A DNA stretch of 36,223 nt from Sporichthyaceae bacterium (GTDB lineage: Bacteria; Actinomycetota; Actinomycetes; Sporichthyales; Sporichthyaceae): the NCBI GenBank assembly GCA_036269075.1, contig DATASX010000079.1, forward strand, positions 1 to 36,223, written 5' to 3'. The position numbers were made by a program, and so were the translations under genes. The notes beneath the pieces are model-generated. The model was not told the origin of the DNA and searched no databases. It saw nothing but the letters and a program-made list of their open reading frames with translations. Within the stretch, counting starts at the first letter, position 1, and each line of letters begins with the position of its first letter. Shown piece by piece: positions 14,560 to 23,186 of the stretch.

Positions 14560-15683
14560 CGGACCACGACCCGCGGTTCGACCTCGTGGGCGTCCAGGAA
14601 CCCGGCGGCGGTGCGGGCCCAGTCGAAGGTCTCGGCGCGCTCTCGGGCCCGGGTGCGGGCCGGCCCGCGGGGCAGCCCGAGCACCTCCTGGACGGCGTCG
14701 GCGAAGGCGGTGGGCCTGCCCGGCACGGCCCACCCCGCGGATCCGATCACCTCGGGCAGCGCGCTGGCCGCATCGACCACAACCGGCGTGCCGGAAGCCA
14801 ACGCCTCCAGGGCCGCCAGGCCGAAGGTCTCGATCGGCCCCGGAGCCAGCACGACGTCGGCTGAGGAGAGCAGCCGAGCCAGTTCGCCACGGTCGGAAAG
14901 GAACCCGACGAACTCGATCGGCAGCCCGGCGGCAGCGCGTTCCATCCGCTCCCGCAGCGGGCCGTCGCCGGCGATCACGCACCGGATCGGCAGGCCCCGG
15001 GAGACGAGTTCCCGCACGGTCTCGACGACCCGCATCGGGGCCTTCTCCGGCGAGAGTCGGACGGCCGTGACGAGCAGTGCGGCACCGTCCGGGGACAGCT
15101 TCAGCCGCAGCGCGAAGTCCCGGTTGGCCGGGTGGAAACCGATGAGGTCGACGCCGAGCGGGACGCGGCGCAAGTTCGGCGCGGGCAGGCGGTCGAACTC
15201 CTGCGCGGCCCAGTCGGTGGTGCACACGACCGTGTCGAAGCCGGTGGCCAGGCGTCGGTTGTCGGCGTCGATCATCCGGCGCAGGCGCATGCCGCCGGGC
15301 ACCAGGCGGGCGGCCAGCAGGTCCAACCTCTCGTGCACGACGACGATCGCGGGCAGGTCATGGCGCCGGGCCCAGCGACCCAGCCCGCGCAGGGTGAGCC
15401 GGTCGTGGACCTCGAGCCGGTCGGGAGCGAGTGCCGAGAGCAGCTGGGTCACCCGGGCCGGGCGCGGAATAACCCGGTAGCCGCCGCTGCCCGGAAGCAC
15501 CGGGGCGTGCAGCCTGTGGATGGTGCCCCACGGCGTCCGTTCGACCTCGTCACGGTGGCCCGGCACGATCTGGACCACCTCATGGCCGAGGGCCGCGTAG
15601 CCCTCGGCCAGATGGCGCATCGCAGTCCGCAGCCCCCCGGAGCGGGGGGTCACGAAGTTGGCGCACTGCACGATCTGAGTCAC
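14556..15683 (-). CDS. GT4 family glycosyltransferase
   Basis: The 375-residue product has the GT-B fold. The N-terminal acceptor half begins QIVQCANFVTPRSGGLRTAMRHL, and the donor half contains LLVTAVRLSPEKAPMRVVE, CVIAGDGPLRERME, and the E-x7-E motif PIETFGLAALEALASGTPVV. GT4 enzymes move a sugar from a nucleotide donor with retention of configuration; neighbours suggest GDP-mannose or a similar donor. It begins two bases after the stop of the MgtA-like gene, so they form an operon. There is no signal peptide; a cytosolic, membrane-associated role is likely. The precise acceptor cannot be read from the sequence. Confidence 0.9.
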   Translation of the reverse strand: MTQIVQCANFVTPRSGGLRTAMRHLAEGYAALGHEVVQIVPGHRDEVERTPWGTIHRLHAPVLPGSGGYRVIPRPARVTQLLSALAPDRLEVHDRLTLRGLGRWARRHDLPAIVVVHERLDLLAARLVPGGMRLRRMIDADNRRLATGFDTVVCTTDWAAQEFDRLPAPNLRRVPLGVDLIGFHPANRDFALRLKLSPDGAALLVTAVRLSPEKAPMRVVETVRELVSRGLPIRCVIAGDGPLRERMERAAAGLPIEFVGFLSDRGELARLLSSADVVLAPGPIETFGLAALEALASGTPVVVDAASALPEVIGSAGWAVPGRPTAFADAVQEVLGLPRGPARTRARERAETFDWARTAAGFLDAHEVEPRVVVR

Positions 15684-15685
15684 CG

Positions 15686-16810
15686 TCAGGCCGCCACTCC
15701 GGCCGCGGCGACCTGTTCGTAATGGGTGATCAGTTCGTCGCCGATCACCGTCCAGGTGCGGCCGTCCACCGAGGGCCGCGCGGCGGCCGCGAGCGCCGAC
15801 CGCCGGGTCGGGTCGTCGCGCAGACTGCGGAGCGCGCGATGCAGGTCGGTGGCGTCACTCGGCCTGAACAGCAGGCCGTTGCGGCCGTCGTCGACCAGGT
15901 CGAGCAGGCCACCCGCCGCCGGCGCGACGACCGGCAACCCGCTGGCCAGAGCTTCCTGCGCGGCTTGGCAGAACGTCTCGTGCGCGCCGGTGTGCACGAA
16001 AACGTCGAGCGAGGCGAAGGAGGCGGCCAACTGCTCGCCGTGCTGCAGACCGAGAAACCGCGCCCCGGGCAGTCGACGCTCCAGGCTGTCGCGCTGCGGC
16101 CCGTCGCCGACGACCACCAGGCGGATGCCTGGTTCGCGGTCCAGCCCGACGAGCAGTTCCACCTGCTTCTCACCGGCCAGTCGGCCGATGTAGCCGACGA
16201 TCATCTCGCCGTTCGGAGCGAGTTGCCGCCGCAGCTCTTGGTCGCGGCGGTCGGGGTGGAAGCGGACCAGGTCGACGCCCCGGGCCCAGTGTTCCACCCG
16301 GTCCACGCCGTTGCGGTTCAACTCGGCGACTGCGTGCCGACTCGGCGCCAGCGTCCGGCCGACGACCGAGTGGATGCTGCGCAGCCAACGCCACAGCACA
16401 CGTTCGGCGACCCGCAGCCCGTAACGGGAGGCGAAACCGGCGAGGTCGGTCTGATAGATCGCGACGGTCGGAATCCGTTGCCGGTGTGCGATCCAGGCGC
16501 CGTAGGCACCGACCGAGGCAGGCGAGGCGAGGTGGACCACGTCCGGCTGCCACTGCCGCAACAGGCGGGGCAGGTTCGGGTCGGGCAGGCCTAACCGGAA
16601 GTCCCGGTAGCGCGGCAGCGCCAGCGACGGCCCGCGGAAGATCGGGGTGTTGTTGTAGTGGTCGGGTTGCCCGTGGCACTCGGGACCGCCGGGTGCGTAG
16701 ACGAGCGTTTCGTGTCCCCGGGCGTCGAGGTGATCGCACACCCGGAGCACGCTGTTGGTGACGCCGTTGACCTGCGGGAGGAACGACTCGGTGATCACAG
16801 CAACTCTCAC
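15686..16810 (-). CDS. GT4 glycosyltransferase, MgtA/PimB-like (alpha-mannosyltransferase type)
   Basis: The GTG at 16810 gives the family N-terminus RVAVITESFLPQVNGVTNSV; the frame is open further upstream but is not family-like there. No SD is clear. The 374-residue product has VVHLASPASVGAYGAWIA, TVAIYQTDLAGFASRYGL, LAPSRHAVAEL, VEHWARGVDLVRFHP, VGYIGRLAGEKQVELL and HETFCQAAQEALASGLPVV. These segments match what I know of mycobacterial MgtA (Rv0557), a GDP-mannose-dependent alpha-mannosyltransferase acting on glycolipids. Exact acceptor here is unknown. Adjacent genes form a plausible envelope glycolipid operon. Confidence 0.88.
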   Translation of the reverse strand: MRVAVITESFLPQVNGVTNSVLRVCDHLDARGHETLVYAPGGPECHGQPDHYNNTPIFRGPSLALPRYRDFRLGLPDPNLPRLLRQWQPDVVHLASPASVGAYGAWIAHRQRIPTVAIYQTDLAGFASRYGLRVAERVLWRWLRSIHSVVGRTLAPSRHAVAELNRNGVDRVEHWARGVDLVRFHPDRRDQELRRQLAPNGEMIVGYIGRLAGEKQVELLVGLDREPGIRLVVVGDGPQRDSLERRLPGARFLGLQHGEQLAASFASLDVFVHTGAHETFCQAAQEALASGLPVVAPAAGGLLDLVDDGRNGLLFRPSDATDLHRALRSLRDDPTRRSALAAAARPSVDGRTWTVIGDELITHYEQVAAAGVAA

Positions 16811-16996
16811 GTCACGCAGGATCTGACCTGACGAGTGATCAGATTGCAGCCACGGCACGGGTGTTCGGTGAACTGCGGGCACAACCTGGGTTACCTGGGC
16901 CGCCGTTTGGCGATCAGCAGGCGGTGACGTTTCCGGGCGCGGAACGGTGGCCCAACACCAGGCGACGCCGATGCGCCTCGCCACACCGGTCGTCGG

Positions 16997-17296
16997 TCAG
17001 TCTGAGGAGCGATCGGCGTGCCCGAGGTCGCGGTCCGGGGCCACCTGGTCGCGGACGGCCCGCTTCAGGGCTGTGGGCTCCGGGAAGCCTTGCGTCGCGC
17101 GGTCCCAGACCGGCTCGCCGTCGACCCGGACGACGAACACGCCACCGTGCCCGGGCACCAGTGCCACTTCGGCGAGGTCCGCCTCGAACGTGCCGAGCAG
17201 TTCCTGGGCCACCCAGACGGCACGGGGGAGCCAGTGGCACTGGGTGCAGTACTCGATGCTCAGCCGGGCCTTGGCCGGTCCGCCGCCTGCGGTCAC
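16997..17296 (-). CDS. SelT/SelW/SelH (Rdx) family thioredoxin-fold protein
   Basis: The 99-residue product starts at GTG 17296 and has the SelW motif IEYCTQCHWLPRA with Cys17-x-x-Cys20 (Cys in place of selenocysteine), followed by GTFEADLAEVALVPGHGGVFVVRVDG and GFPEPTALKRAVRD. The family has a thioredoxin-like fold and an assumed redox role. It stands 186 bases upstream of the MgtA-like gene on the same strand and may be separate. Confidence 0.9.
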   Translation of the reverse strand: MTAGGGPAKARLSIEYCTQCHWLPRAVWVAQELLGTFEADLAEVALVPGHGGVFVVRVDGEPVWDRATQGFPEPTALKRAVRDQVAPDRDLGHADRSSD

Positions 17297-17469
17297 GGCG
17301 CCAAGTTAGCGGCCCGCCCACGCGACCGGCCCGCCGGTGACCGTGTCGGTTCGGATGTCCTGCGGTGTGGCGGAAGTGGATCGGGTTTGCTGTCCCCTAC
17401 GTTTGCTCAATTGTCACTTCAGCAACACTGGTAACAGGTGCCAGATAGCGATCTCTTGGGGGGCGTCCG

Positions 17470-17619
17470 ATGGGTGGACTGGCATCGCGTTGGCTGCGGG
17501 CCGCAGCGCTGTTGGCGATCACGGTCGCCGTTGCGGGTGCTGCAGGCAGGTTCTCGGAGGCCCAGATGTCTCCGATGGCCCATGTCGGGAACGCGATCAG
17601 TTTGAACGTCGGTCGGTAA
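17470..17619 (+). CDS. Small putative secreted peptide (49 residues)
   Basis: The ATG at 17470 follows a gggggg with a seven-base gap. The product begins MGGLASRWLRAAALLAITVAV, a plausible signal peptide with cut after AGA, followed by about 25 residues including QMSPMAHVGNAISLNVGR. It resembles nothing I know. It could be a short exported peptide or the N-terminal stub of a lost gene. No repeat or Cys is present. Bases 17297-17469 show no other gene. Confidence 0.35.
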   Translation: MGGLASRWLRAAALLAITVAVAGAAGRFSEAQMSPMAHVGNAISLNVGR

Positions 17620-17715
17620 CCATCGAGGTACCCGATTGAGAACCGTTTCGCGACATTGCTGACGGTGCGTCAGTTGACCGGAGCCAGAACGGCGCCGAGA
17701 GCTTGCCCGGTGCAT

Positions 17716-17732
17716 TCCTACTTGAAGTAGGA
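17716..17732. promoter_or_regulatory. Inverted repeat operator before vapB
   Basis: tcctact-tga-agtagga is a perfect 7-bp inverted repeat with a 3-base centre, ending eight bases before the antitoxin start. This is the expected position for an operator bound by the RHH antitoxin for autoregulation. Confidence 0.55.
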
Positions 17733-17739
17733 TTGCCGT

Positions 17740-17988
17740 GTGACCGTCTCCAAGGTGTCGATGAGTCTGGATGCGGATGTGCTGGCCCAGACCCGCGAGC
17801 GGGTCGGCGGGCGAGGAGTGTCTGCGTACGTGAACGAGGCCGTGCGCCGACAGCTGCGGAGGGACGCACTGGCGGATCTGTTGGCCGAGGTGCGGGAGCA
17901 GAACGGACCGGTCCCGGTCGAGCGTATGGAGGAGGTGCGCCGCCTTTGGCCAGGTCCCGCCGCCGAGGCCGTATCGCGCCCAGCCTGA
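17740..17988 (+). CDS. vapB: VapB-like ribbon-helix-helix antitoxin
   Basis: The 82-residue product starts at GTG 17740, almost leaderless relative to the operator. Its N-terminal 45 residues fit a ribbon-helix-helix domain (KVSMSLDADVLAQTRERV, then GVSAYVNEAVRRQLRRD), and the C-terminal part (LLAEVREQNGPVPVERMEEV) is the region that usually wraps the toxin. The stop lies 43 bases inside the next gene, so the pair is translationally coupled. It should neutralise the PIN toxin and repress its own promoter. Confidence 0.8.
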   Translation: MTVSKVSMSLDADVLAQTRERVGGRGVSAYVNEAVRRQLRRDALADLLAEVREQNGPVPVERMEEVRRLWPGPAAEAVSRPA

Positions 17989-18389
17989 GCGATCTGCTCG
18001 TCCTCGACGCCCAGGGTCTGGCGGGAGCCGCCGGGGGCGATCCGACCGTCCAGGCGTGGCTGGAGCGAGCACAAGAACTCGATGCCGATGTGATCGTCTC
18101 GGCAGTGACGCTCGCCGAGGTAATCCGCGGGGAGGCCCGGGACGCCCGCTGCAACAGCGTCGTCAAGGCGGTGGACGTCTGGCCGGCCGACGAGGCGCTG
18201 GGCCGGGCGGCCGGAGCGCTGCTCGGCCGGGCGAGTTCGGACCGGACCGTAGACGCGGTTGTGGCGGCCACGGTCCTCGCCGCAAGGCAGCATCACGGCA
18301 CGACGCGCTGCGTCGTCCTGACCAGCGACCCGGACGACCTCACGGCGCTGCTGGCCGATTCACCCGACATCCGGGTAGTGACTTGCTGA
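17946..18389 (+). CDS. vapC: VapC-like PIN-domain toxin ribonuclease
   Basis: The 147-residue product is a PIN domain with acidic residues in the expected places: LLVLDAQGL, VTLAEVIRGEA, SDRTVDAVVAAT and LTSDPDDL. Such toxins are Mg2+-dependent RNases, often cutting tRNA. The TTG at 17946 is chosen because ggaggagg lies ten bases upstream inside vapB; no ATG or GTG is better placed. The first 18 residues (Arg-rich) precede the usual PIN start, so a later start is possible. Confidence 0.8.
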   Translation: MARSRRRGRIAPSLSDLLVLDAQGLAGAAGGDPTVQAWLERAQELDADVIVSAVTLAEVIRGEARDARCNSVVKAVDVWPADEALGRAAGALLGRASSDRTVDAVVAATVLAARQHHGTTRCVVLTSDPDDLTALLADSPDIRVVTC

Positions 18390-18739
18390 GAGCCGGCCTT
18401 CCGGTCGCGGGCCGGTTCGGCTCGGCGGACGCCCGCGCGGGTCGCCGAGACGGGGCGCTGCTCCGGTGGCCAGTGATGTTCCTCGATGATTTCGTGGGCC
18501 AGATGAAGCGACTGCGGCCGATCGCCGTCGTATTGCCTTGATGGTGTGCTCATCGTGCGGAGGCTCTACGTCGGGAGCGGCTTCGTAAGACTGTGCACGA
18601 AGGACGACGGGAGCACTGGCTCGACGGTTACAGTCACTCCGATTCGGGCGACCGAGAACGGCTTGTGACCCTGCTGTTCGACCAGCGGCGTCGCCGTCGT
18701 GCGTGGCCGGGTGCTGTCACCATTGCTGTCAAAGAACGA
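18390..18739. other. Intergenic stretch with no supported gene
   Basis: Short open frames here lack ribosome binding sites and known motifs. I see only the terminator at its right end. Confidence 0.5.
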
Positions 18740-18774
18740 AAACGCCCCGTCCCGATCGCTCGGGCGGGGCGTTT
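18740..18774 (-). terminator. Rho-independent terminator of tRNA-Phe
   Basis: On the minus strand a GC stem (aaacgccccg and its complement, with an inner cccga/tcggg stem) is followed by TTTTCGTTCTTT. It lies 16 bases after the tRNA 3' end. Confidence 0.85.
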
Positions 18775-18790
18775 CGCTACATCGCTCCGG

Positions 18791-18864
18791 TGGGCAGGGG
18801 CGGGGTCGAACCGCCGACCTTCCACTTTTCAGGCGGACGCTCGTACCAACTGAGCTACCTGCCC
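18791..18864 (-). tRNA. tRNA-Phe (GAA)
   Basis: The minus strand folds as a full cloverleaf: acceptor GGGCAGG/CCTGCCC, D-arm GCTC...GAGC, anticodon stem TCCGC/GTGGA around the loop CTGAAAA (anticodon GAA, 18828-18830), and T-arm GGCGG-TTCGACC-CCGCC. The anticodon stem includes one G-T pair. The discriminator is A. CCA is not encoded (CCG follows). Confidence 0.95.
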
Positions 18865-18930
18865 CGGGTCGGACTCGCAGAGTCTAAGGCATCCGGAGGG
18901 GCCCGGAGCGGGACGGCCGGCCGTTGGGGA

Positions 18931-19206
18931 TCAGAAGCGCTCGACGTGCTCCTCGCGGACGATCCGGCGCCCACTGCTGTCGTAGTCGTAGCGCGGATCG
19001 GACGCGGTAACGACCGTGCTGCGCCGCTGTCCGCCGAACCCGCCCCAACTGCTCCAGAACATCATCGAGAGCAGGATGCCGACGCCGCCGACCAACATCA
19101 GAATCACGCCGACGTTGCTCAGGTTGACGTCGCTGGAGTGGACGTTCACGGCGAACTTCAGGATCGCCCCGATGGCGAAGAGGAAGATGCCTGCACCGAT
19201 GCCCAT
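18931..19206 (-). CDS. DUF6458 family small membrane protein
   Basis: The ATG at 19206 follows ggagg with a six-base gap. The 91-residue product has two membrane spans (GAGIFLFAIGAILKFAV and VGVILMLVGGVGILLSMMFW) joined by a short HSSDVNLSN loop, and a polar C-terminal tail with RYDYDSSGRRIVREE, the family layout. Function unknown. It lies between two tRNA genes. Confidence 0.85.
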   Translation of the reverse strand: MGIGAGIFLFAIGAILKFAVNVHSSDVNLSNVGVILMLVGGVGILLSMMFWSSWGGFGGQRRSTVVTASDPRYDYDSSGRRIVREEHVERF

Positions 19207-19350
19207 GTGTGAACCTCCACTTGCGGGCGGGGCGGGCGCCCCGCTTGGGATTGCGTCACGGCGGTTGGCCGCTGGCGGGAGGCTTCCCTTGCCCGCCTGA
19301 GGGAAACGGTCGGACCAGCGCGGCAGCGGCGAGATGCCCCGGAATCAGAA

Positions 19351-19378
19351 CGGGCATCCACGAATTCGTGGATGCCCG
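19351..19378 (-). terminator. Perfect 28-bp palindrome, terminator of tRNA-Asp
   Basis: cgggcatccacgaa and its complement meet with no loop, 18 bases past the tRNA 3' end on the minus strand and followed by a short TTCTGATT. It is probably the tRNA terminator. Confidence 0.7.
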
Positions 19379-19396
19379 GGTTGGCTTGTTCTGCGG

Positions 19397-19471
19397 CGGT
19401 CCCGACGGGATTTGAACCCGCGACCTTCACCTTGACAGGGTGACGAGCACTCCAAACTGCTCTACGGGACC
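19397..19471 (-). tRNA. tRNA-Asp (GTC)
   Basis: Minus-strand cloverleaf: acceptor GGTCCCG/CGGGACC, D-arm GAGC...GCTC, anticodon stem TCACC/GGTGA around CTGTCAA (anticodon GTC), T-arm GCGGG-TTCAAAT-CCCGT. The discriminator is G, as for Asp. CCA is not encoded. Confidence 0.95.
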
Positions 19472-19704
19472 TAGCTCACTTCTTCGACCTCGGCCGGTTG
19501 CCCCGCCTTATGTCGCTGGACATTGTGGCATACCGCAGGGGCCTGTTGCGCAAGGCATCGCGTCCGTGGGCATGTACATCGAAGGCACTCTCACGCCACA
19601 CTGGCCCCGCGACGAGCAGTCGGAGCCACCGGCGCCGCGCGAACTCACTGCGTGCACGCTCATGAACTGCGTCATACCGGTGCTTCGCGGCAACGGAGGG
19701 TGCC

Positions 19705-21306
19705 TTGTTCAGGCAAGTGCTCGATCCATTCGACAATCTGGCCGCCACCGCGACGGTCGCGTTGCTCCCGCTGGCAGTGCTGCTGGTCCTGCTGGTGGTG
19801 CTGCGCCAGACTGCCTGGCTGGCGGCGCTGGTCGGCTCCCTCGTCACGTTCCTGATCGCCTGGGCGGCCTGGGACATGCCGTTCGACCTGGGCGCGCGCG
19901 CCTACTACTACGGCAGCTTGAACGGACTCTGGGCGGTCGACTGGATCACGTTCTGGGGCCTGATCCTGTTCAACACGTTGGTGGTGACCGGTCGCTTCGA
20001 CCGGCTGCGCGCCTGGTTGGTGGCGCAGGGCACCGCGGACGTCCGCATCCAGACGCTGCTGTTCGCCTGGGCCTTCGGCGCGCTGCTGGAAGGCCTGGTC
20101 GGCTTCGGCTATCCGTGGGCGGTGGTCGCGCCGCTGCTGATCGGGCTGCGGATCCCGGACAAGGACGCGATCCGGGTCGCCGCGATCGCCAACAATGCGC
20201 CGGTCTCCTACGGCGCGCTCGGCGCGCCGGTGATCGCGCTGGCCGCAGTCACCGGGCTGCCGCTGATCGACCTGTCCGGCTCGATCGGCGCGGTCGTCGC
20301 GGTGCTGGCCCTGCTTCCGCCGTTCATCCTGATCTACCTGGTGTCCGGCAAACGCGGGCTGCGGGACGGCTGGCCGTTGGCCATCGTCGGCTCGCTCGGT
20401 TACATCGCGGGTCAACTGCCGGTCGCGGTCTATCTCGGCCCGTACCTGCCCGACGTGATCGGGTCGATCACCTGCTTCGTCGCGTTGTTCGTGCTGATCC
20501 GGTTCTGGCGGCCGGCGACGGTGCTCGGCTACGGCGGGGAGCCGGTGTCGCAGGCGGACATCGACGCGGACCGGAATCGTGGCCCGGCGCTGTCGGCCTC
20601 CGCGGTGCTCGGCGCCTGGTTGCCATTCCTGGTGCTGATCGGGGTCGTGGTCGCGTGGACCGGGCCGTGGTCGCGGCTGCCCGGCGTTTCCTGGCTGACG
20701 CTCAAGGTGGGGGCGATCTCCGCGGTCAGCCACAAGCCGATCAAGGCGGCCTTCGACTTCAAGCCCTGGATCGGCGGAACCTCGATCCTGGTCTCGTGGC
20801 TGATCGTCGCGGTGCTGCTGCGGTTGAGCTTCGCCCAGTTGCGTCAGATTTTCGCGAAGACCCTGCGCCAGATCTGGGGTGCGGCGCTGGTCGGCGTCTT
20901 CATCTTCGGCCTGGCCTACGTCTACAACTACTCCGGCATGGCGGCCTCGCTGGCCAGCGCGCTGTCCAAGATGGGCGACTGGTTCATCCTGTTCTCCCCG
21001 ATCCTGGGGTTGATCGGGGTGGCGCTGTCAGGCAGCAACACCTCGACGAACGCGATGTTCGGCGCGGTGCAGGTGCTGGTCGGCAAGCTGCGCGGCTTCC
21101 CGCCGCTGCTGCTGCCCACGTTGAACTCGGTCGGCGCGGAGGTCGGCAAGCCGATCGCGCCGCAGACCGCGAGCGTCGGCGTCGCCACCACGCGCTTCGT
21201 GCGCAAGGAAGGCGAGATCATCCGCCACAACTTCGGCTGGACGCTGGTCATCCTCGCCTGGCTGCTGCTGATCGGCGTCGCGCGTTACCTGGCCTTCGAC
21301 TGGTGA
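19705..21306 (+). CDS. lldP: L-lactate permease (LctP/LldP family)
   Basis: The 533-residue product has about 13-14 membrane spans and the LctP core FGALLEGLVGFGYPWAVVAP, AIANNAPVSYGALGAP, FSPILGLIGVALSGSNTSTN, and LLLPTLNSVGAEVGKPIAPQ. These transporters take up lactate or glycolate with protons. The TTG at 19705 is preceded by ggaggg; a GTG at 19720 is an alternative. No lactate dehydrogenase gene is next to it, so it may be a single-gene unit. The 200 bases upstream are shared with the tRNA-Asp promoter. Confidence 0.93.
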   Translation: MFRQVLDPFDNLAATATVALLPLAVLLVLLVVLRQTAWLAALVGSLVTFLIAWAAWDMPFDLGARAYYYGSLNGLWAVDWITFWGLILFNTLVVTGRFDRLRAWLVAQGTADVRIQTLLFAWAFGALLEGLVGFGYPWAVVAPLLIGLRIPDKDAIRVAAIANNAPVSYGALGAPVIALAAVTGLPLIDLSGSIGAVVAVLALLPPFILIYLVSGKRGLRDGWPLAIVGSLGYIAGQLPVAVYLGPYLPDVIGSITCFVALFVLIRFWRPATVLGYGGEPVSQADIDADRNRGPALSASAVLGAWLPFLVLIGVVVAWTGPWSRLPGVSWLTLKVGAISAVSHKPIKAAFDFKPWIGGTSILVSWLIVAVLLRLSFAQLRQIFAKTLRQIWGAALVGVFIFGLAYVYNYSGMAASLASALSKMGDWFILFSPILGLIGVALSGSNTSTNAMFGAVQVLVGKLRGFPPLLLPTLNSVGAEVGKPIAPQTASVGVATTRFVRKEGEIIRHNFGWTLVILAWLLLIGVARYLAFDW

Positions 21307-21391
21307 GCGGGCCGCACCGGGCACTCGGCCGGCAAGAAACCAAGCGGGCCCTGGGTGTTTCCGCGGAATCCGGTCCCACCCTCCGCACAGC

Positions 21392-21940
21392 TCAGCGAGT
21401 CTTGGTGAACGTCACCGTGTAGGACTTGCCCGCCACCTTGGTCAGCTCGACCTTGATGTGCCCCGCGGTGACCGACCTTCCCTGACGCAGCGTCAGTTTC
21501 TTCTTCCCGACGGTCAGCACCAGTTGCTTGGCCGAGGCACTGTCCAGTTTCGCGGTCGTGCCCAGGACCGCAGCGGTGCCGGTGGCTGTGCTCGCGAAGA
21601 TCACCGTGCACGTCGCGCCGGAACAGCTGGTGTGCAGTCCGCCCGGCATCGAGGCAGCCATCTTCGGGTCGGACATGTTCATGGGCATCGCCGAGGACGC
21701 CATCTTGGACCCGTCCGGCATTGTCATCGACCCGGCCGCAGGCGCGGCGGACGATCCTCCGCCGGACATCCCAGGCATCGAAGACATCGACGAGCCGGGA
21801 CCCATGTCCATGCCGGACATCGGGTTGGAGTCGTCGGAGGAGTTCGCATTGCCGGACTGCCCGATCACGGTACCGAGGACCATCACTGCGCCGCTCACAC
21901 CTGCGAAGAACGGCATGACCGCGAAGTTCTGAGTTCTCAT
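21392..21940 (-). CDS. Met-rich exported protein, probably copper-binding
   Basis: The ATG at 21940 follows gaggag with a six-base gap and lies 16 bases after the LivM stop, so it is likely co-transcribed. The 182-residue product has one N-terminal hydrophobic segment (about 6-27), then about 80 residues with many Met in MSGMDMGPGSSMSSMPGMSGG, GSMTMPDGSKM and AMPMNMSDPKM, and a C-terminal domain with a Cys pair (TSCSGATCTV), basic strands (VGKKKLTLRQ) and a final YTVTFTKTR. Met clusters of this type bind Cu(I). No family was recognised. Confidence 0.7.
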   Translation of the reverse strand: MRTQNFAVMPFFAGVSGAVMVLGTVIGQSGNANSSDDSNPMSGMDMGPGSSMSSMPGMSGGGSSAAPAAGSMTMPDGSKMASSAMPMNMSDPKMAASMPGGLHTSCSGATCTVIFASTATGTAAVLGTTAKLDSASAKQLVLTVGKKKLTLRQGRSVTAGHIKVELTKVAGKSYTVTFTKTR

Positions 21941-21956
21941 CGAAGGCTCCTCGACG

Positions 21957-23162
21957 TCAACTGATCGCCGCGCCGTGCCGGTCGGAGGACCAGAAGTCGG
22001 CGCCGGAATCCTCGGCGCGCAGTTTCTTGTAGGACCGGGCACCCGCGCGATCCGGCCGGTGCAGCCAGGACGGCTTGCGCGGGCGGGCGATCAACCGCAG
22101 CAGGCCCCGTGGGCCGGCGGTCGCGAGGATGTGCCTGACTCGCTGCACCAGGTCGGCGCTGAACCCGCTGATTCCTCTCGGACCGAGGAATACCCCGGCC
22201 ATCAGCGCGACACCGCCGAGCAGCAGAGGTTGGAAATGGTACTGCTCCAGTGCCATCGGCAGGGCCATGAAGAACATGCCGGTCACGAAAACCGCCGGCA
22301 CGGAGTCGAAGCCGGCGAAGACCGGGATGGCCAGGTAGAACAGTGACTGCATGGCGAAGAACTGCGAGATACCGGGCGGAGCGCCCAGTTGGGGTGCCCA
22401 GAACGCCCCGCCGACCCCCGCGAACAGGCCACCGAGAGCGAAAGCCCCGATCCGGTAGGTCCACGGGTTGATGCCAACCGCGGCAGCGGCCTGCTTGTCG
22501 TTGCCGACCGCCATCATCGCCCGGCCGTACCGAGAACTCCGGAACCGCTCCACCAGCACGATGCAAACGATCGAGATGCCCATCAGGAAGAAGTACTCGC
22601 CGTGCTCGTTGCGCAGGGACAGCCCGTAGAAGTCCGGGCGGGGCACGAACGGTGCCTGCAGGCCGCCGGTCAGCTTCCCCACGGTGAACACCGAGTTCTC
22701 GATGGTGAACTGCACCGCCAGCGTCAGCACCATCACGTAGATCGGCGACAGGCGGGCCGAGACCACCGCCACGGCGATCGAGATCGCCACGACCACACCG
22801 GTTCCGAACAACGCGGCGACCGGGAACGGCCAGTTGAGCCCCTCGGTGTTCGACCGGTAGGCCCACCCGGACACGTAGATCGCCGTACCGGTCAGGCCCG
22901 CCTGCATCAGCGTGATCTCGCGGGCGTACCCGGCGACGATCAAGGTCCCCAGGGCGACGATGCCCATGATGAAGGACATCTGGAGGATGAACAGCCAGTA
23001 GCTGTTCTCGAAGGTACCCAGCAGGATCCCGACGAGCAGCAACACGGGTCTACCGACGCCTAGTCCACCGCGTCGCGACAGACCCGGGAATGCTTCCTGC
23101 GATGCGGACTTGTCCCGGCCGGCTGCCGACCTTCTGGAGTTGGTGAGCGTCAGGCTGGACAC
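21957..23162 (-). CDS. livM: Branched-chain amino acid ABC transporter permease LivM-like
   Basis: The 401-residue product has a polar N-terminus, about nine spans and the LivM signature set: LIVAGYAREITLMQAGLTG, YVMVLTLAVQFTIENSV, RFRSSRYGRAMMAVGNDKQAAAAVGINPW (the loop that meets the ATPase), and GGLFAGVGGAFWAPQLG. The GTG at 23162 follows gggag with a five-base gap. The C-terminal 60 residues are an extra polar tail. It pairs functionally with LivH at 26534-27535, but the ATPase genes livG/livF are absent from the window. The promoter has a TetR-type operator at 23187-23200 shared with the divergent regulator. Substrate uncertain: amino acids or other small organic acids. Confidence 0.88.
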   Translation of the reverse strand: MSSLTLTNSRRSAAGRDKSASQEAFPGLSRRGGLGVGRPVLLLVGILLGTFENSYWLFILQMSFIMGIVALGTLIVAGYAREITLMQAGLTGTAIYVSGWAYRSNTEGLNWPFPVAALFGTGVVVAISIAVAVVSARLSPIYVMVLTLAVQFTIENSVFTVGKLTGGLQAPFVPRPDFYGLSLRNEHGEYFFLMGISIVCIVLVERFRSSRYGRAMMAVGNDKQAAAAVGINPWTYRIGAFALGGLFAGVGGAFWAPQLGAPPGISQFFAMQSLFYLAIPVFAGFDSVPAVFVTGMFFMALPMALEQYHFQPLLLGGVALMAGVFLGPRGISGFSADLVQRVRHILATAGPRGLLRLIARPRKPSWLHRPDRAGARSYKKLRAEDSGADFWSSDRHGAAIS

Positions 23163-23186
23163 GGCGTCTCCCGGGACCTGATAAAG

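Noticed and set aside
18593-18853. Short frame overlapping the tRNA-Phe gene
   Set aside because: Runs through a tRNA and a terminator, with no motif.
19440-21422. 660-codon plus-strand frame overlapping lldP
   Set aside because: Arg/Gly-rich alternative frame of the lactate permease; it also runs across tRNA-Asp.
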